Origin: Anaeramoeba flamelloides
Taxonomy: Eukaryota; Metamonada; Anaeramoebidae
Direction: 5' to 3'
DNA: 64,000 bases
Assembly (NCBI GenBank): GCA_027625915.1
Contig: JANTQA010000045.1
Location: 1,922,001 to 1,986,000 of the forward strand
Made by a program: the position numbers and the translations under genes. The notes below the pieces were generated by a model. It was not told where the DNA came from. It saw nothing but the letters and a program-made list of their open reading frames with translations, and searched no databases. How positions within the stretch are numbered: position 1 is the stretch's first letter; each line of letters begins with the position of its first letter. Below are positions 24,000 to 36,054 of this stretch, one piece after another.

Positions 24000-25454
24000 T
24001 TTTTGGGAAAAAAATTGGAAAAAAATGATAAATAGGAAAGAATCTCACAACAAGAAAAGAATAAAAATTACAGTTCACTTTTTTAACTTTATAATTCTTT
24101 GTTTTTTTGAAATTATTCCAAATTTTGAAAAGGAATTAAAAGATCACAATTCAAGAACTTTCAATTTAAAAATTTTTACAAGTCCAACTTTGAAAAACAT
24201 GTAATTTAAACAACTTTTTGCTTATCGGTTTTCATAAAAATGAGTTTCAGATAATGAAAGTTAACATATATTTTGTTTTTAGATAACTTTCAAAAATTTC
24301 AATTAAACGACAAAGGTTATCTTTTCTTAATGATTTTTTTTTTATCGCTTTTTTTGAGCTTATAGAAAAGTTTGTATCAAGTTTTTGAAATTTGAAAAAA
24401 TATAAAAAAATATGAGAGACTGAAATCTTGTAGAATGTCAGTCTGAAAGTACAAAAAAGTCTTGAAAGTGTTTTTATGGATTGTACTATTCTTGTTGTGC
24501 TTGAGAGATGGAACTCTAAAAAAATAACATAAATATAAAACAAAGTTTTTTTTCTTTCTATATTCCTGGTTTGACAGTTGTGGAAATAAATACAATTTGA
24601 GATATCAAAAAAAAGATAATTTTTTTTTATAAAATTTTAAAATTGGAATAGTTTAGTATGAGTAAAAAAGATAAAAAATAACCAAATTTTAAAAAGTTTA
24701 ATAAGAATTCCAAAAATCAGATTAAAACTTTTTTTATTAGAACATTTCATAACTTATTGTTTTCTGAATTCCAATTTAATCAAGATCCTTCAAGTTATTT
24801 ATCTGAAAAATTAAATACTTTATTTTTTTATGTAGAAATGAGTAAAAAATAAGTTTTTTGGATATTTATATCTGGTAAATTACTACTTTTGTATATAAGC
24901 GTTAGTGTTCGTCATAATTTAGTTGATAGAATATTTGAGAAACCCCCTATTCTTCTTGAAGCCTGCTAATGGTTAAAATGGTACATTTTTTAATTTAAGT
25001 TTTTTTAATTGTAAATCTTAATCGAAAAATCATTTTTTTAACAAAAGAACCTTATATAGTGAGATTAAGCATCAAACTTACAAAGGAAATGAAACAAAAT
25101 TTAAATTGTCAATCTATTTAAACACTTCTTTTACAAATAACATTTAAATATGAATAAGATGAAAAAAAAATGATAATTCTTCAATTTCTGTAATTGAGTT
25201 TTTATATTGAAATATTGAGTTTTACAACAGTAGCCATGAATTATATCAAGGTATCATTAAATTTAACAACACACAAGTAGGAAATGGTCTTGATTAAAAA
25301 GTTTTAATTCTTATTTGAATTCTTATTAAACTTTTTAAAATTTGGTTAATTTTTATCTTCTTTATTTAGTCTAAACTATCCCAATCTTCATATTTCAAAA
25401 ACAAAAAATTTTATTTTTTTGGTACCTAATATTTTTTTTTAATTTAAAATATAC

Positions 25455-25545
25455 ACATAGCTGATGCCTTTATATTTGAAGTTTTTTTACTAAATTTATA
25501 ATTTTTACAAATACTTTGTATATTAAGACATCACTTTTTGCACGA
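25455..25545. mobile_element. Relic of the TGCAAAAAGTGATG MITE
   Basis: Keeps AAGTTTTTTTACTAAATTTA and the terminal TATTAAGACATCACTTTTTG, but not the GC-rich centre. Confidence 0.6.
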
Positions 25546-25894
25546 TGAAGTTTTTTGATTTGTTTGTTTTTGTCATTTGGTAGTAAAATATTTTTAATGA
25601 TATTTCTAAAAAAAATAATGAGGAGTTCTGTTTATAAAGACAAAAAATTCTTTGAAAATATCTATAATATAGATCTAAAAATTTTAATAGAGTTGGCTCT
25701 GTTTTAAAAAAAAAATATTTCAACTTCTTTAAAACATGAATATCAATAAACTTTAAAATTTATTTTTTTGTTCAAATATAGGAGCGAAAATTGTATTTTT
25801 GTATAATGTAATGTTATTTTAATAAAATATTCTTTTTTGAGATATCGGCTGATCGTTCTTGAAAAAATCATATCTTTTTTTTTAAATTTTTTAA

Positions 25895-26985
25895 GGAATT
25901 AGCTTCACCCAAGATTCTTCTATAATGAAAGTATGTTATAATTGAAAATCATTGATATTAGTGATAAATGGTTTAAATGGTTCTAAACAATCTATTATAA
26001 ATATTGTTACACAATAAATTATTATATTTTTTACTGAATTGGAATTAAAAATTATCATTTTGGTTATTTTTTTATAATTTCTTTTCCAAATGAAAAGATC
26101 GAAAGCAAGATAATATACCAAAATTCAATTTCTGAAAAAAAAAAAAACCTTATTTACTCAATTTTTCAAGAAATGCCAAATTTGAACTGTTCGCTGATTG
26201 AAAGGTTGATAATTTCTTATCAATTCCAATACTCAAAAAACAAAAAATAGATATCAATATTAATAAATTAAAAATGTGTTAAAAATTTTGGAGATGGGCT
26301 AACAAAAAAATTTATTGGATTTCTTGGTTTATATTCTAGTAGAAATATTGATCGATCAAATACTTAGATATTATTGAATAATGTTATTTGAGTTAATATG
26401 CTTTGAACAACTCAACTTTAACATAATAACAAGTCAGTTGATTAAAATTTTGATCAATTAAAAGAGGATAGGTAATTATAACACTTAAATGGAATTAAAA
26501 CATCGAAAGATGAAAAAATTATTTTTATATTTTTCAAAAATCGAAATTATTTCCATTTTTGAATGAAATTCTATTATCATGATTTTTTGAACTGCTTTAG
26601 TTGTGTGAAATATTTTCATTTTTATTTTAGTGTTCCAAGATTGAATAATTCATATTTAAATCGCCCAAAAGTAACAATTTTTGTAATTTTTTTATTTCAA
26701 AGATTTCCTTTATAATAATTAACCTAAAAATCCTAAAGAATTATTTTTATTTATTTTCTCTAACAATGGTTATAAAAATCAATATTTTTTTCATTATATC
26801 AGAAATGGTATATTAGAATAATATATTCTTTAATTATTTGAGGTTATAAAAATATAAATTGTTTAGCCATCAATCAATCAACATTTCGCCACAAATTTGA
26901 GAAAGATATTTTACAAATTTTGAGTTTGAAGATTGATAATAAAATCTTTAAATTGGTCTTGCAATACGGTTTTTTTTATACCATC
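25895..26985 (+). mobile_element. TTAA-type element, copy interrupted by another element
   Basis: Starts after TTAA (25891-25894) with GGAATTAGCTTCACCC. The left 180 bp and the right part (26640-26960, with the ACATTTCGCCACAAATTTGA block) match 11634-13084. The middle (about 26110-26640) is an inserted copy of the GATCGATCAAATGATTAG family. Confidence 0.6.
26110..26640 (+). repeat. GATCGATCAAATGATTAG-family element, copy 2
   Basis: Aligns end to end with 20290-20820 and is inserted into a TTAA-type element. Confidence 0.75.
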
Positions 26986-27152
26986 TGTTTTAGTTTTAAG
27001 GCACAAACTTTCAACAAAATTTAAGTCACAAAAAAAATCTCAAATTAAAACACAAAATTCAAATTCTAGTAAAAATAAATTGTAAAAAAATAAATTCCAA
27101 ATTTTGTGCCTTAATTTGAGATTTTTTTGTGCCTTAAAAGTGAAACTGACTG
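26982..27152. mobile_element. CAGT-type palindromic MITE, copy 1
   Basis: The family has TA-flanked ends reading CAGTCAGTTCCACTTTTAAG then GCACAAACTTTC, with the block TCTCAAATTAAG mirrored on the right. TA duplication with CAGT termini points to Tc1/mariner-type mobilisation. This copy has its right end (GAAACTGACTG) intact. Confidence 0.75.
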
Positions 27153-27639
27153 TAATATTTTTATTGGTTTTTTAATAAGATGTGTTATAATATTAATTAT
27201 AATAATTATTATTATGTTTATTGTTAGATTTGGAAACAATATCCCTGTTATAATCTGAGTTTGGCCTGGAAAAACGAAAAATATGATATTGGGGTGAGTT
27301 CAAATAACAAATATGAGTATCATCTTAGCACCCAAAAAACATCATATTTTGAGTCTGGAAGGGAATCCAAAACATTGAATTATAAAAAGTGATTGTTAAA
27401 CTCATTAAAAATATGAACTGCTATGTATTTTTTCAACTTATGATCTAATTCGTCGATACACAAAAAAAAACAAAAAAATTTAACAAAAAATCTAATTTGT
27501 TATTTTTTTAATCGTACTTTGAATAACTTGTTCTCCAAAGGATCTTATTTCCCCCAAATGGGTTAATGACAATATTGAAATTAAATTTTAAATTATCATC
27601 ATCATTGGAGACATAACTTGCTTTTAAATTGTACGGAGA

Positions 27640-27780
27640 TTAAATAGATCGTCCATCCTTTAAATGTGATCTATTTGTCTCTTTTATTCCCCTTTTGCCC
27701 GTCAATTCTTGAAAACTATCAAACTTGCAAATCTTACATGTATCTGGTGTTATTAGTAATGAACTATTTTGAAACTTTCT
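27640..27780 (-). pseudogene. Short coding-like fragment with CxxC motif
   Basis: After an acceptor-like CAAAATTTAG the frame reads RKFQNSSLLI then TPDTCKICKFDSFQELTGKR, then GIKETNRSHLKDGRSI before TAA. The Cys-x-x-Cys followed by a His about 25 residues on could be part of a zinc-binding fold. Codon use and local G+C are higher than in the surroundings. No partner exon was found, so it is treated as a relic. Confidence 0.3.
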
Positions 27781-28804
27781 CTAAATTTTGACTTAACTTA
27801 AAATATAAAAAAAAATGTTGTTATTTTTTGTTTTTATCAAATTATAATTTATTTGTTTTTTCCTTTTGAAATCTTTTATTAATGTTCTCTTCTCTCTTTT
27901 TTTAGAAGAAAAAAGAGAACAAATAATTTTTTTTTAAAAAATAATAATTTTAAAAAAAAAACAATCATAGTATTGAGACATTGTTTTTAAATAAAGAAAT
28001 CAAATTCATTCATTTTCCAAACATTCCCCAAATTATCAACTACTTTTTTCATTGTTGTTATTGAACTAGTATTTTGGTTCATTAGTCGAAAAATACTAAC
28101 AATTGTTTTGAAATCGAGACACTCTAAAATCCCAATGTTCTCAATTAGAAGAACCTGTTCACAAAAAAAAATAGTTAAAGTCTTCTAATTATGTTTAAAT
28201 AACTTTAAAAAGATATTTAAAGACAAATTTTCTAAACAAAATACTTTTTAATTTACTTTAGTTAGAATTGGAAATAAGAAGAACAGAAAATTTTCCAAAA
28301 TTTGCCTAAAATATAAAAGAAAAACTCAAAATATTTCCCCAACAAATCCAATACTATCTTAAACTTGTAAGAATCCTAATCCTTAATCTATCTAAGATTA
28401 TAAAAAATTATTTACTTAAAATTATACAAAAAATAAGTTTGATGTTTAAAAAAAAAAAAATAGCAATTTTAAATAAAAAGTTAAAAAAAAAAGATAAAAG
28501 ATAAATAAAAATGATTATTTTTTTTATTTTTTTTTTAAAAACGTTACATTTTTTCCACAATCCATTAACAAAAGAAAACGAAACAGAATGTAAAAATAAA
28601 AGGGAAACTTTGAAAAAATGTGGAAATAACAATTCTCACAATACAAATTATGATAGTATTTTATATCAAAAAATTTCAAAGTTGAGAATATTTTGAATTC
28701 AACAATCAATTATATTATCTTCTAATATAATAAATTTATATAAAATAATAATAATAAAAAAAAAAAAAATACAAAAAATATAACAAATTTTAAAAGAAAA
28801 TTAA

Positions 28805-31800
28805 TTATATTTTCTCTTCTTCAGGAAGTGGTTTTTTCCTTCCAATATTCCATTTAAGCCTAACTGTTGATTTTCTTTTTAATTTTTGTCCATCTTCGAT
28901 GTTGCTTTGCTTTTCTGAAGAATTGTTCAAATTTTTATCATTTGTTAAAATATTATCAAGACTGTCTGAAGAAGAAGAGGAAGGGAGAAATTGGTTTTGA
29001 GAGTTTTTTTCAATAATTTTTTCAATATCTTGTATCCATTGATCTCGGTTCTCAATGGAAGTTGCCATTAAAATTAGATCGTTCTGGATATTATTTTTAT
29101 CATTTAATAAAAAGAACAAATCATCATTCTGTTTAGTTCGGATTAGTTGTGTGGCCTTATTGATATAAAAGATATTTTTCAAATCGTAAGCCTTATTCTC
29201 TTTATTTTTTTGGAATTTCAATTTTTTCTTTTTTATTTGGATAATTAAAATCAAATCAGTAAATAAAATCCCAACTCTGTTTTTAATTCTCTTATCAACG
29301 ATATTTTTGATTTCGTTTTTTTTAATAAAGCATCTTGATGGTGTATCAAGAAGATTAAAATTTTTGCAATTCCTTAACTTTTGGGAAATTTTAAATACCT
29401 TTTGAATTTTGGTAAATTCTCTTTTGCTTTCATTTAAAATGTTTGCTTGTTTGCTAATGGATTCTAGGGCGGATTCCAAATATTTGTAATCTGGGTGGTC
29501 TTGCTCGCTATATTTTAATAATTCCTTTAAGAGCAATAAATATCTCGGCACTCTTTGAATGGGCGCAATTAGTAAATCAAATAGCCCCAATTTTGATTTT
29601 TCTTGCAATTTTTGCGTGTATAAAAATTCATCAAAAATTAGATTTTTGGTTCGGGCTTCCTTCGTAAGTGTAAATAAGGTCGAATATCTATTAACATATG
29701 CCGTATAAACAATCATTGCAGGTGAGATGTTTTTAAAGATTTTTCCGATTTCATCTGTTTGTGTGTAATTAACTTTTGGAACGCCAGTTTCGAGCAAAAT
29801 TAATATTTTTTTACTTAACCCGAGAATCATTTCTAATTCGTTTTTCAGGTATTTGACATCATCACCTTCAATAAATTCATTATGGATAATTGGAATAAGA
29901 TATGATTCCAGCAACGTTTTGATTCTCGAGATATATTCTCTCTCTGTTCCAAGGATTTCATTGCATATTTTGATTCTTTTTTCCAATTGTTTAAATTTCT
30001 TTCTTTTTTGATATCCCCTAAATAATGCTTGAATATTCGTCGCAGCCTGTTTTTCAGTCACAATGATCTTTTGAGTTTCTTTTTCTTTAACATCCTTTGG
30101 ATTGAGATAGGCTTTTTTTTGGTTATTGTTCTGCAATGTTCTGTATTTTCTTGAGGGTAATTTCGGTTTCTTTTCTGTTTCCATTTCCTTTTCCTTTCCC
30201 CTTTCCCTTTCCCTTTCCTTTTCCTTTTCAACAACTTTCATTGGTTTCTCTTCAATCAAACTATTATTTTCAAACAATTGTAATAGCATTTTTAATTTAT
30301 TTTGTTTTTGTTTTATAATTTCTTTTTCAATTTCTTCATTTTTCTTTTTTAATTCTTCATATCCTTTGTCTTCATTTTCTTTCTTTTCAAATATTTCAAT
30401 AAACTTATTTAATTTATTATCTTTTTTTGTTTTTTCTTCATTTTCTTCATTTGTGGTACTGTTTATTTTTTCCTCTTCTTCATTCTCTTTTTTTTTTTCA
30501 AAGCGTTCCAACAATCCCTTATATTCAAAGTTTTCATCTTTCATTGTGTTTTTTTCTTCATCATCTTTTTCATTTTCCTTTTTTTGTTCCTTTCCTTGCC
30601 CATGTACCTGTTCCTTTTCAGTATTTCCATAATTTTTTTTTTCATTTTCTTCTTCTTCTGTTTGGGTTTTAATATGTTTTTGAATTTGATTTGTATTCTT
30701 TGGCCCCTTTATATTTTCTATATTTTCTCCCATAACTTCGTTTTCATCATTATCTTTTTGTTTTTTATTCCTTGAAAATCCATCATTCTTTTCAGTTTTT
30801 TCTATTACCTGATGTTCGTTATATTCTCCAGTTTCTCGTATATCCTTAATATTATTTTCCTCGTTTTTTTCATAATTTTTTTTCTCTTTCGTCATCTCAT
30901 CACTTTCATTATTTGATTCATTATTTTCTTTTTCTTTTTCATTTTCATTTTCATTCACATTATCTTGGTTTTGGATCTCACCATCTTGGATTTCTTTTTC
31001 TTGATCGTTTTTTTTTTCGTCACTCATTACATTTTCTTGTAATTGTTCATTTTCAATGTTTCTTTCTTTTTCCTCTTTTTCGTTCACACGTTTCTTTCCA
31101 ATTTTGAACTTCAATTTTCCTTTTTTTGAATTTCCTTTATCTTTTGATTTTTTTCCGAGTTTTTTCAAATTTGTTTTGAAATCAAAATTGTCGAGATCCT
31201 TCCCTTCTTTCTCCATTTGTTCCTTCATTTGTACAAACTCTTCATAGTTTTTATTATTAACTGTCCTACTCTTTCTAGAATATTTTTTTTGCAAATTGTT
31301 TCTCTTTTTTTTCTTCTTTTTGTCTAGTAGCGTTGACATATCTCTGTTATATTTTTTTTTCGTTTTGGGCCGATTGCTCCTTAACGATTCCAAATCTTTA
31401 AATATACTTTTCATTTTCTTCATCTCTTTGTTATTTCCTTGTCCTGCTTTTTTCTTCCCATTGCTATTCTTAAGATTCCTTTGTTCATATTTTAATAGCA
31501 ATTTTTTCAATCGATCGATTTTTTTATTCCTTAAATGTAATTCCTTTAATAAATTTTTGTTTTCAGTTTGGTAATGTTTGGATTGTAATGTCAATTGTTT
31601 GTCTTTTTTTTTTGTTTGTTTTCGAATTTTTGTTATTGTGTCCTGCTGGCTTATCAACACATTTCTTAATTGCCCGAGAAGTGAATCTTTTTCATCACTT
31701 ATGCTTATTTTGGAATCATATTTTTCTGTCGAAGAGATATCTTTTAATAATTTAGCTAATTGCAATTTTGTAATTTGCGAATTGGTATGGCTGTTTTGAA

Positions 31801-32788
31801 TTCCGTTATGCCCACTATTATTATCATGATTTATTTTTTTCTTTTTTTTGTCTTTAATTAAATTGTGATTTTTTTGTTTTAGCTTGTTAATTAAAGTCGT
31901 GTCATCAAAGATCTTTTTTTCTAATTTTAAAATGTGCTGCTCCTTTTTCATGAGTTCGGTTGCCTTTAAGTTAAGCATTTTTGTAGAAGACTCTACTAAT
32001 TCAACTAGATCAGCCCTCTCCTGAAGAATCAATTTGATTTTATTCTCACGCTCTTTTTTTTCTTGATCAAACTCGTCGATGGTCGACTCAAAAAATAGCA
32101 TTTCTTCCTGATGTTTTTTGAATTTTTTTTTCTCTTTTTCATTTTGGAGATAGAGTCTGTCCATACTGCGAGCGACTGATTTTAATAAAGTTTTCAACTT
32201 TGTGATTTTGGCAGAATTATTCCGCACCTTTTCCATCTCCTCAAGCTTCAATTCGATTTTTTCTAAGGTAGTGCACGTTGTAAAATCCTGAAATTGCTTA
32301 ACGTTTGGAGAGAGCGGTGTCCTTGGGGAACGCGGAGACTGTGACAATCTTTTCGCCTTTAAAGGCTTATTTTTTAGTAGGTTCTTTGACGATTTTGATT
32401 TCAATTTTTTTGTTGTGCTTTGTGGTGATCGTGTGTGGTGTGTTAATGGTTTATTTTTCTCGCTTACTTTGGTTTTTTTTGGTAAAGTTTTGTTGGATCT
32501 TGATCGGAAAAAGTTCGAAACTAACTTTTTTTTCTTCTGATCAGATTTTGAGGTTTCTGTTTTACGTCGTTTCATCTGAGAAAATTTGCTCCCCTTGGGG
32601 GTCTTTTTGTTGGAGGTTGTAATTTTCTTATTTTTCATTTCTTTCATGCCAACCATTTTGATTGGTGTTTCTTCCTGTAAGGTTTTTGGTTTGTGGTTGC
32701 TTGTAACCGTAGAACGCAATTTTCGATCATTAATGCTTTTCGTTTTTCTTTTTGTCTTTGTTTTTTCTTTTTTACGATTGTGGTTCAT
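28805..32788 (-). CDS. Dbl-family Rho guanine nucleotide exchange factor with IQ, DH and PH domains
   Basis: Single exon of 1327 residues from ATG (MNHNRKKEK) to TAA. Order: a basic N-terminus (1-170); coiled coil (about 175-480); a long Glu/Lys/Asn-rich disordered tract (about 560-910); an IQ motif near residue 920 (AATNIQALFRGYQKRKKF), which would bind calmodulin or a myosin-type light chain; a DH domain (about 940-1120) with the CR1-like NEILGTEREYISRIKTLLES and the hallmark CR3 helix IAPIQRVPRYLLLLKELLKY; then a PH domain (about 1130-1260) ending in the usual Trp helix, NRDQWIQDIEKII. DH-PH proteins load GTP onto Rho/Rac GTPases at membranes and so drive actin remodelling. The GTPase target cannot be read from sequence. 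The domain call is firm. The exon looks complete, and no donor or in-frame acceptor forces an extra exon. Confidence 0.93.
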   Translation of the reverse strand: MNHNRKKEKTKTKRKTKSINDRKLRSTVTSNHKPKTLQEETPIKMVGMKEMKNKKITTSNKKTPKGSKFSQMKRRKTETSKSDQKKKKLVSNFFRSRSNKTLPKKTKVSEKNKPLTHHTRSPQSTTKKLKSKSSKNLLKNKPLKAKRLSQSPRSPRTPLSPNVKQFQDFTTCTTLEKIELKLEEMEKVRNNSAKITKLKTLLKSVARSMDRLYLQNEKEKKKFKKHQEEMLFFESTIDEFDQEKKERENKIKLILQERADLVELVESSTKMLNLKATELMKKEQHILKLEKKIFDDTTLINKLKQKNHNLIKDKKKKKINHDNNSGHNGIQNSHTNSQITKLQLAKLLKDISSTEKYDSKISISDEKDSLLGQLRNVLISQQDTITKIRKQTKKKDKQLTLQSKHYQTENKNLLKELHLRNKKIDRLKKLLLKYEQRNLKNSNGKKKAGQGNNKEMKKMKSIFKDLESLRSNRPKTKKKYNRDMSTLLDKKKKKKRNNLQKKYSRKSRTVNNKNYEEFVQMKEQMEKEGKDLDNFDFKTNLKKLGKKSKDKGNSKKGKLKFKIGKKRVNEKEEKERNIENEQLQENVMSDEKKNDQEKEIQDGEIQNQDNVNENENEKEKENNESNNESDEMTKEKKNYEKNEENNIKDIRETGEYNEHQVIEKTEKNDGFSRNKKQKDNDENEVMGENIENIKGPKNTNQIQKHIKTQTEEEENEKKNYGNTEKEQVHGQGKEQKKENEKDDEEKNTMKDENFEYKGLLERFEKKKENEEEEKINSTTNEENEEKTKKDNKLNKFIEIFEKKENEDKGYEELKKKNEEIEKEIIKQKQNKLKMLLQLFENNSLIEEKPMKVVEKEKERERERGKEKEMETEKKPKLPSRKYRTLQNNNQKKAYLNPKDVKEKETQKIIVTEKQAATNIQALFRGYQKRKKFKQLEKRIKICNEILGTEREYISRIKTLLESYLIPIIHNEFIEGDDVKYLKNELEMILGLSKKILILLETGVPKVNYTQTDEIGKIFKNISPAMIVYTAYVNRYSTLFTLTKEARTKNLIFDEFLYTQKLQEKSKLGLFDLLIAPIQRVPRYLLLLKELLKYSEQDHPDYKYLESALESISKQANILNESKREFTKIQKVFKISQKLRNCKNFNLLDTPSRCFIKKNEIKNIVDKRIKNRVGILFTDLILIIQIKKKKLKFQKNKENKAYDLKNIFYINKATQLIRTKQNDDLFFLLNDKNNIQNDLILMATSIENRDQWIQDIEKIIEKNSQNQFLPSSSSSDSLDNILTNDKNLNNSSEKQSNIEDGQKLKRKSTVRLKWNIGRKKPLPEEEKI

Positions 32789-33689
32789 TGAACAATTTCC
32801 AATTCCGAAAAAAAAAAAGAATATTGTGATCTTTTTATTTGAAAGGAATAAAAAAATTGTAAAAGTTCAAAAAATAACTAAATTAATTTTTAAATATCCT
32901 CAAAGAATGAAAAAAGGTTTTGGGATCTTTTAAATGAAACAAGATATTTTATTCTTCAAATTTTCATACTTTTTTTTGATTTGTAAAAGTTTATTTCTAA
33001 TAATCCAGAATTTACGAAATTACCAAGAATTAAAAACTGATTTAATTAGTATCTCTTTGGTTTTTCACCTTTTTTCAAATGAAATGTTCAAATATGTTTT
33101 TATTTTTTAAATTCGGATTTTTTAAGAAATTTTTAAAAGGATTTCTGAAATCATTCAAGTTTTAAAAACAAAGGTTCCTAATCTGATAAGTTTTTTTTTT
33201 CGTTCGATTTATATATCGAAAAAGACAAGAAAAATGTTCTTATTAATGAAATTTTTTGCATACTTGATCAAATTATTTTCTTCCTTTTTTGTTAAAATAT
33301 TGGTTCGGCTTTTCTTTTTGTAAACTCTTGCAAGAACCCATAAAAAATTTTTTTTTAAACTACTGACAACCAAAATACCGAACGTGTGATGTTTTAATGT
33401 TTATTATTTTTTGTAGGAGATTATACCTTCATTTAAATTTAAAAAATAATTTCAATACAAATCCAAATAATTTTTACAAAGTTTTTTAGCAAAAACGAAA
33501 AGAGTTCCCATAACTGATTGAAATTAAAGTACTTGATGAATTTGGTCTCACATGTCAAATAATTTAAACAATTTTGAAAACAAAACATCGAAATTGGGTA
33601 TTGTTACATTTAAATAATTCTTAATTGGTTACAAATCAATGGTGTAATTAAAATACCTGATTAGAAAGTTGGTTGTAAAGTTTTAATTA

Positions 33690-34130
33690 CTGTTGTCAAA
33701 ATAAAACGTGTAGAGAAATTTAACCCATCTTACAAAATAAACGACATGTTTTTTTTTGTTATAGAAGACCTATCCCTCAACCGAACCAAAGAAACCAACA
33801 ACAAACACTAATTAAACATGGTACTGGTTTCTTAAAGTTCTATTATTTAAAAAGAGATTCAAAAATGAAAGATCAAATTTCAAATTTTGTTTCAAAATAA
33901 TAGAGTAAATTTGGGATAACTTTTTAATCGAAAAAACACAAAATTTCAATAAAATTGTGAGAATTAGGAAAAATTTTCAACTAATTGTATTCATAATTTA
34001 AAATTTTACTCAAAATATCAAGGATTTTACTTTCAAATTAGATTTTACCTTAGGTGTACTATTTGGTAGGAAATTGGATATTGACTTGTAACAAGAAGAA
34101 GAAAAAAAAAAACACGGAATATATTTTGAA
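33690..34130 (+). repeat. TACTGTTGTCAAAATAAA-type repeat, copy 2
   Basis: TACTGTTGTCAAAATAAAAC, then AGAAGACCTATCCCTCAACC, then GTGTACTATTTGGTAGG and TAACAAGAAGAAG. Confidence 0.7.
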
Positions 34131-34608
34131 ACACCTGATTCAAGTAGCTGTACAAGGGTTAATTTGATCACAGTACTTGTTGATATTTCAATTTGTATTA
34201 TTAAAGGACTAGCCTTACTCTAGATGAGCTTATAATGAAACAAGGTTGTAATTGTGTGTCAATGTAGTCAGTGAGATTCAAGATCAAATCACTTTTAAAA
34301 AATAAGTTCCAGTAACAAAAAAAATACCGAACGTGATAATAATCCCTGTCAAGACTTTTAATTGTGAGTATTCACAAAATTGTTATATACTATTTGTTTC
34401 AAAATAAATCGAACAAAATTTTCATTCAACTTTCCAAAACAGATTTTATAAATGAAGTAAAATTTCAAATTTAGAATTCCATAAACAACCTTCAATCATT
34501 AATTTACCTTTTATAGAATTGGGAATTTTGATGATTTATTTAAATCATGAGATTTAGCTCTTTTGGTTTTTCAACTGAAAATTTTCATCTTTTTATTTTA
34601 CAATTAAC

Positions 34609-35112
34609 AGTAGAGAAAGGAAAAAATACAGGACATGAAAATAATCCGGAAAAATATTTTTAAATATGAACATACGGAAAATTGTTGTTAAATTTCATTT
34701 ATTTGAAATTAAATCCTTTTTATATATAATTAAAATTTTTTTATGATCTTAGTGATAAACCTAGCTAAAGTTCCTAAAAGTAGGCTGTCTCTAGAATACT
34801 TGTGTAATTGTTTGGTAACATAAGTAGATCAACTTTTTTTGAAAAACAATCCAGTTTTATAGAGGTTTAGTAGAGTTTGGAAAATGATAATTTTTATTCT
34901 TGTTTTTTGATTGATTGAAGGTATTTTGAACAAGTATAATTTCATTAATCATCATTCTAATCAGTGGTAAGTTATAATTTTAAAAGTTTGATTCTTATAA
35001 AAATGATTTGATTTTAAATATTTATAATTCCACAACAGTTTTGCTAATATTCAAAATTAAAAACCTTACCTGTCTTTATTTTCAGGTCCTGGTTTTTTTT
35101 TTTTCATTACTA
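34609..35112. mobile_element. CCGGACA-type element, older copy
   Basis: About 500 bp aligning with 49976-50632 minus the inserted MITE (shared GTCTCTAGAATACT and GATCAAC...GAAAAACAATC blocks). Left terminus is AATACAGGACATG. Further one-ended fragments of this family start near 34313 and 33370. Confidence 0.7.
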
Positions 35113-35264
35113 TATAAATAGTATTGAATAACAAACTACACTCCATTTCTTTTTAGGGGGTAGACATGGTAAAGGAAAAATTTTTCACTTTTTTGCAATT
35201 CTGAAGAGGATCAGAAAATAATATTTTTTTACTTTGGTTATAACTCATTGATTTTTATTATTTA

Positions 35265-35450
35265 AAGTGCTTCATTCATTAGATTTTTTAATTTTTTTTT
35301 ACAAAGTCTCAAAGAAATTGCCACAATAGAGTGTTGAGTCGAATTGCTTAAAATAGTGTTTTGAATGTTGACTGACTTATCTTTTATCCTTATCTCAACA
35401 TTCTATTGTGGTATTTAATTTTTTCATTTTTTATTTTTTCATCATTTTTG
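35265..35450. mobile_element. Hairpin element, second copy
   Basis: Shares TTTAAAGTGCTT, the GCCACAATAGAGTGTTGAG arm and CAACATTCTATTGTGG with the element at 806-1023, with arms partly decayed. Confidence 0.65.
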
Positions 35451-35889
35451 AATTTTTTTAATACATTACAACATATTGCAATTAAAAATATTTTTTTGTC
35501 AGGGACATTTGGGATTAATGGATTTTGTTTAAAATGAACAAACACTATACAATTGAGAGAATCATAAAAAGGGAACATAAACGGGACTTAAATAACCAGA
35601 AGGATTCCAAAAATATAATAATTATCCCAAAACATTACTTTGGTAGGATTTTAAATCGTCGGATTTGGTGGAATTGGAGAAGTGAATATGATTATATGTT
35701 ATCAAAGTTTAAACCAAAAAATAGCTATAAGTTTTATTCAAAGAATTTGAAATTATTTTCCCCCTAAAAATAAAACTAAACCCCATTCTAAAAATTAGGA
35801 AACATCTACAATCAAAAATAGGAAAACAAAAACACAATTTATTGTATTTTTCCAAACCTAATATAAAAAGACATTTAAGTAACATATTA

Positions 35890-36049
35890 CTGGTATTTGA
35901 ATTTCAAATGGGAAATTTTTTCACTTGGTTTACAATTTCCTTTTTGTTACAAAATTCCAATTTACAACCTGCTCCTGTAGGGAACTCTGTTTGTCATAAA
36001 CAAGGAAAATGATTTGAAAATATTTTCCCATTTAGACTTCAAATACCAG
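35890..36049. mobile_element. CTGGTATTTGAAT-type MITE
   Basis: Inverted ends CTGGTATTTGAATTTCAAAT and its mirror CTTCAAATACCAG, flanked by TA on both sides. Confidence 0.8.
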
Positions 36050-36054
36050 TATTA

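Larger units (their letters stand above)
24000..28804. other. Gene-free stretch between two convergent-strand genes
   Basis: Upstream region of the coiled-coil gene and downstream region of the RhoGEF gene. Apart from the TTAA element, the GATCGATC element, two MITEs and the coding-like relic at 27640-27780 listed separately, I see only AT-rich sequence and a small hairpin near 27280-27350 (AATATGATATTGGGGTG against CACCCAAAAAACATCATATT). Confidence 0.6.

Noticed and set aside
30126-32933. Phe/Ser-rich plus-strand frames opposite the RhoGEF
   Set aside because: They are antisense shadows of a well-supported gene.
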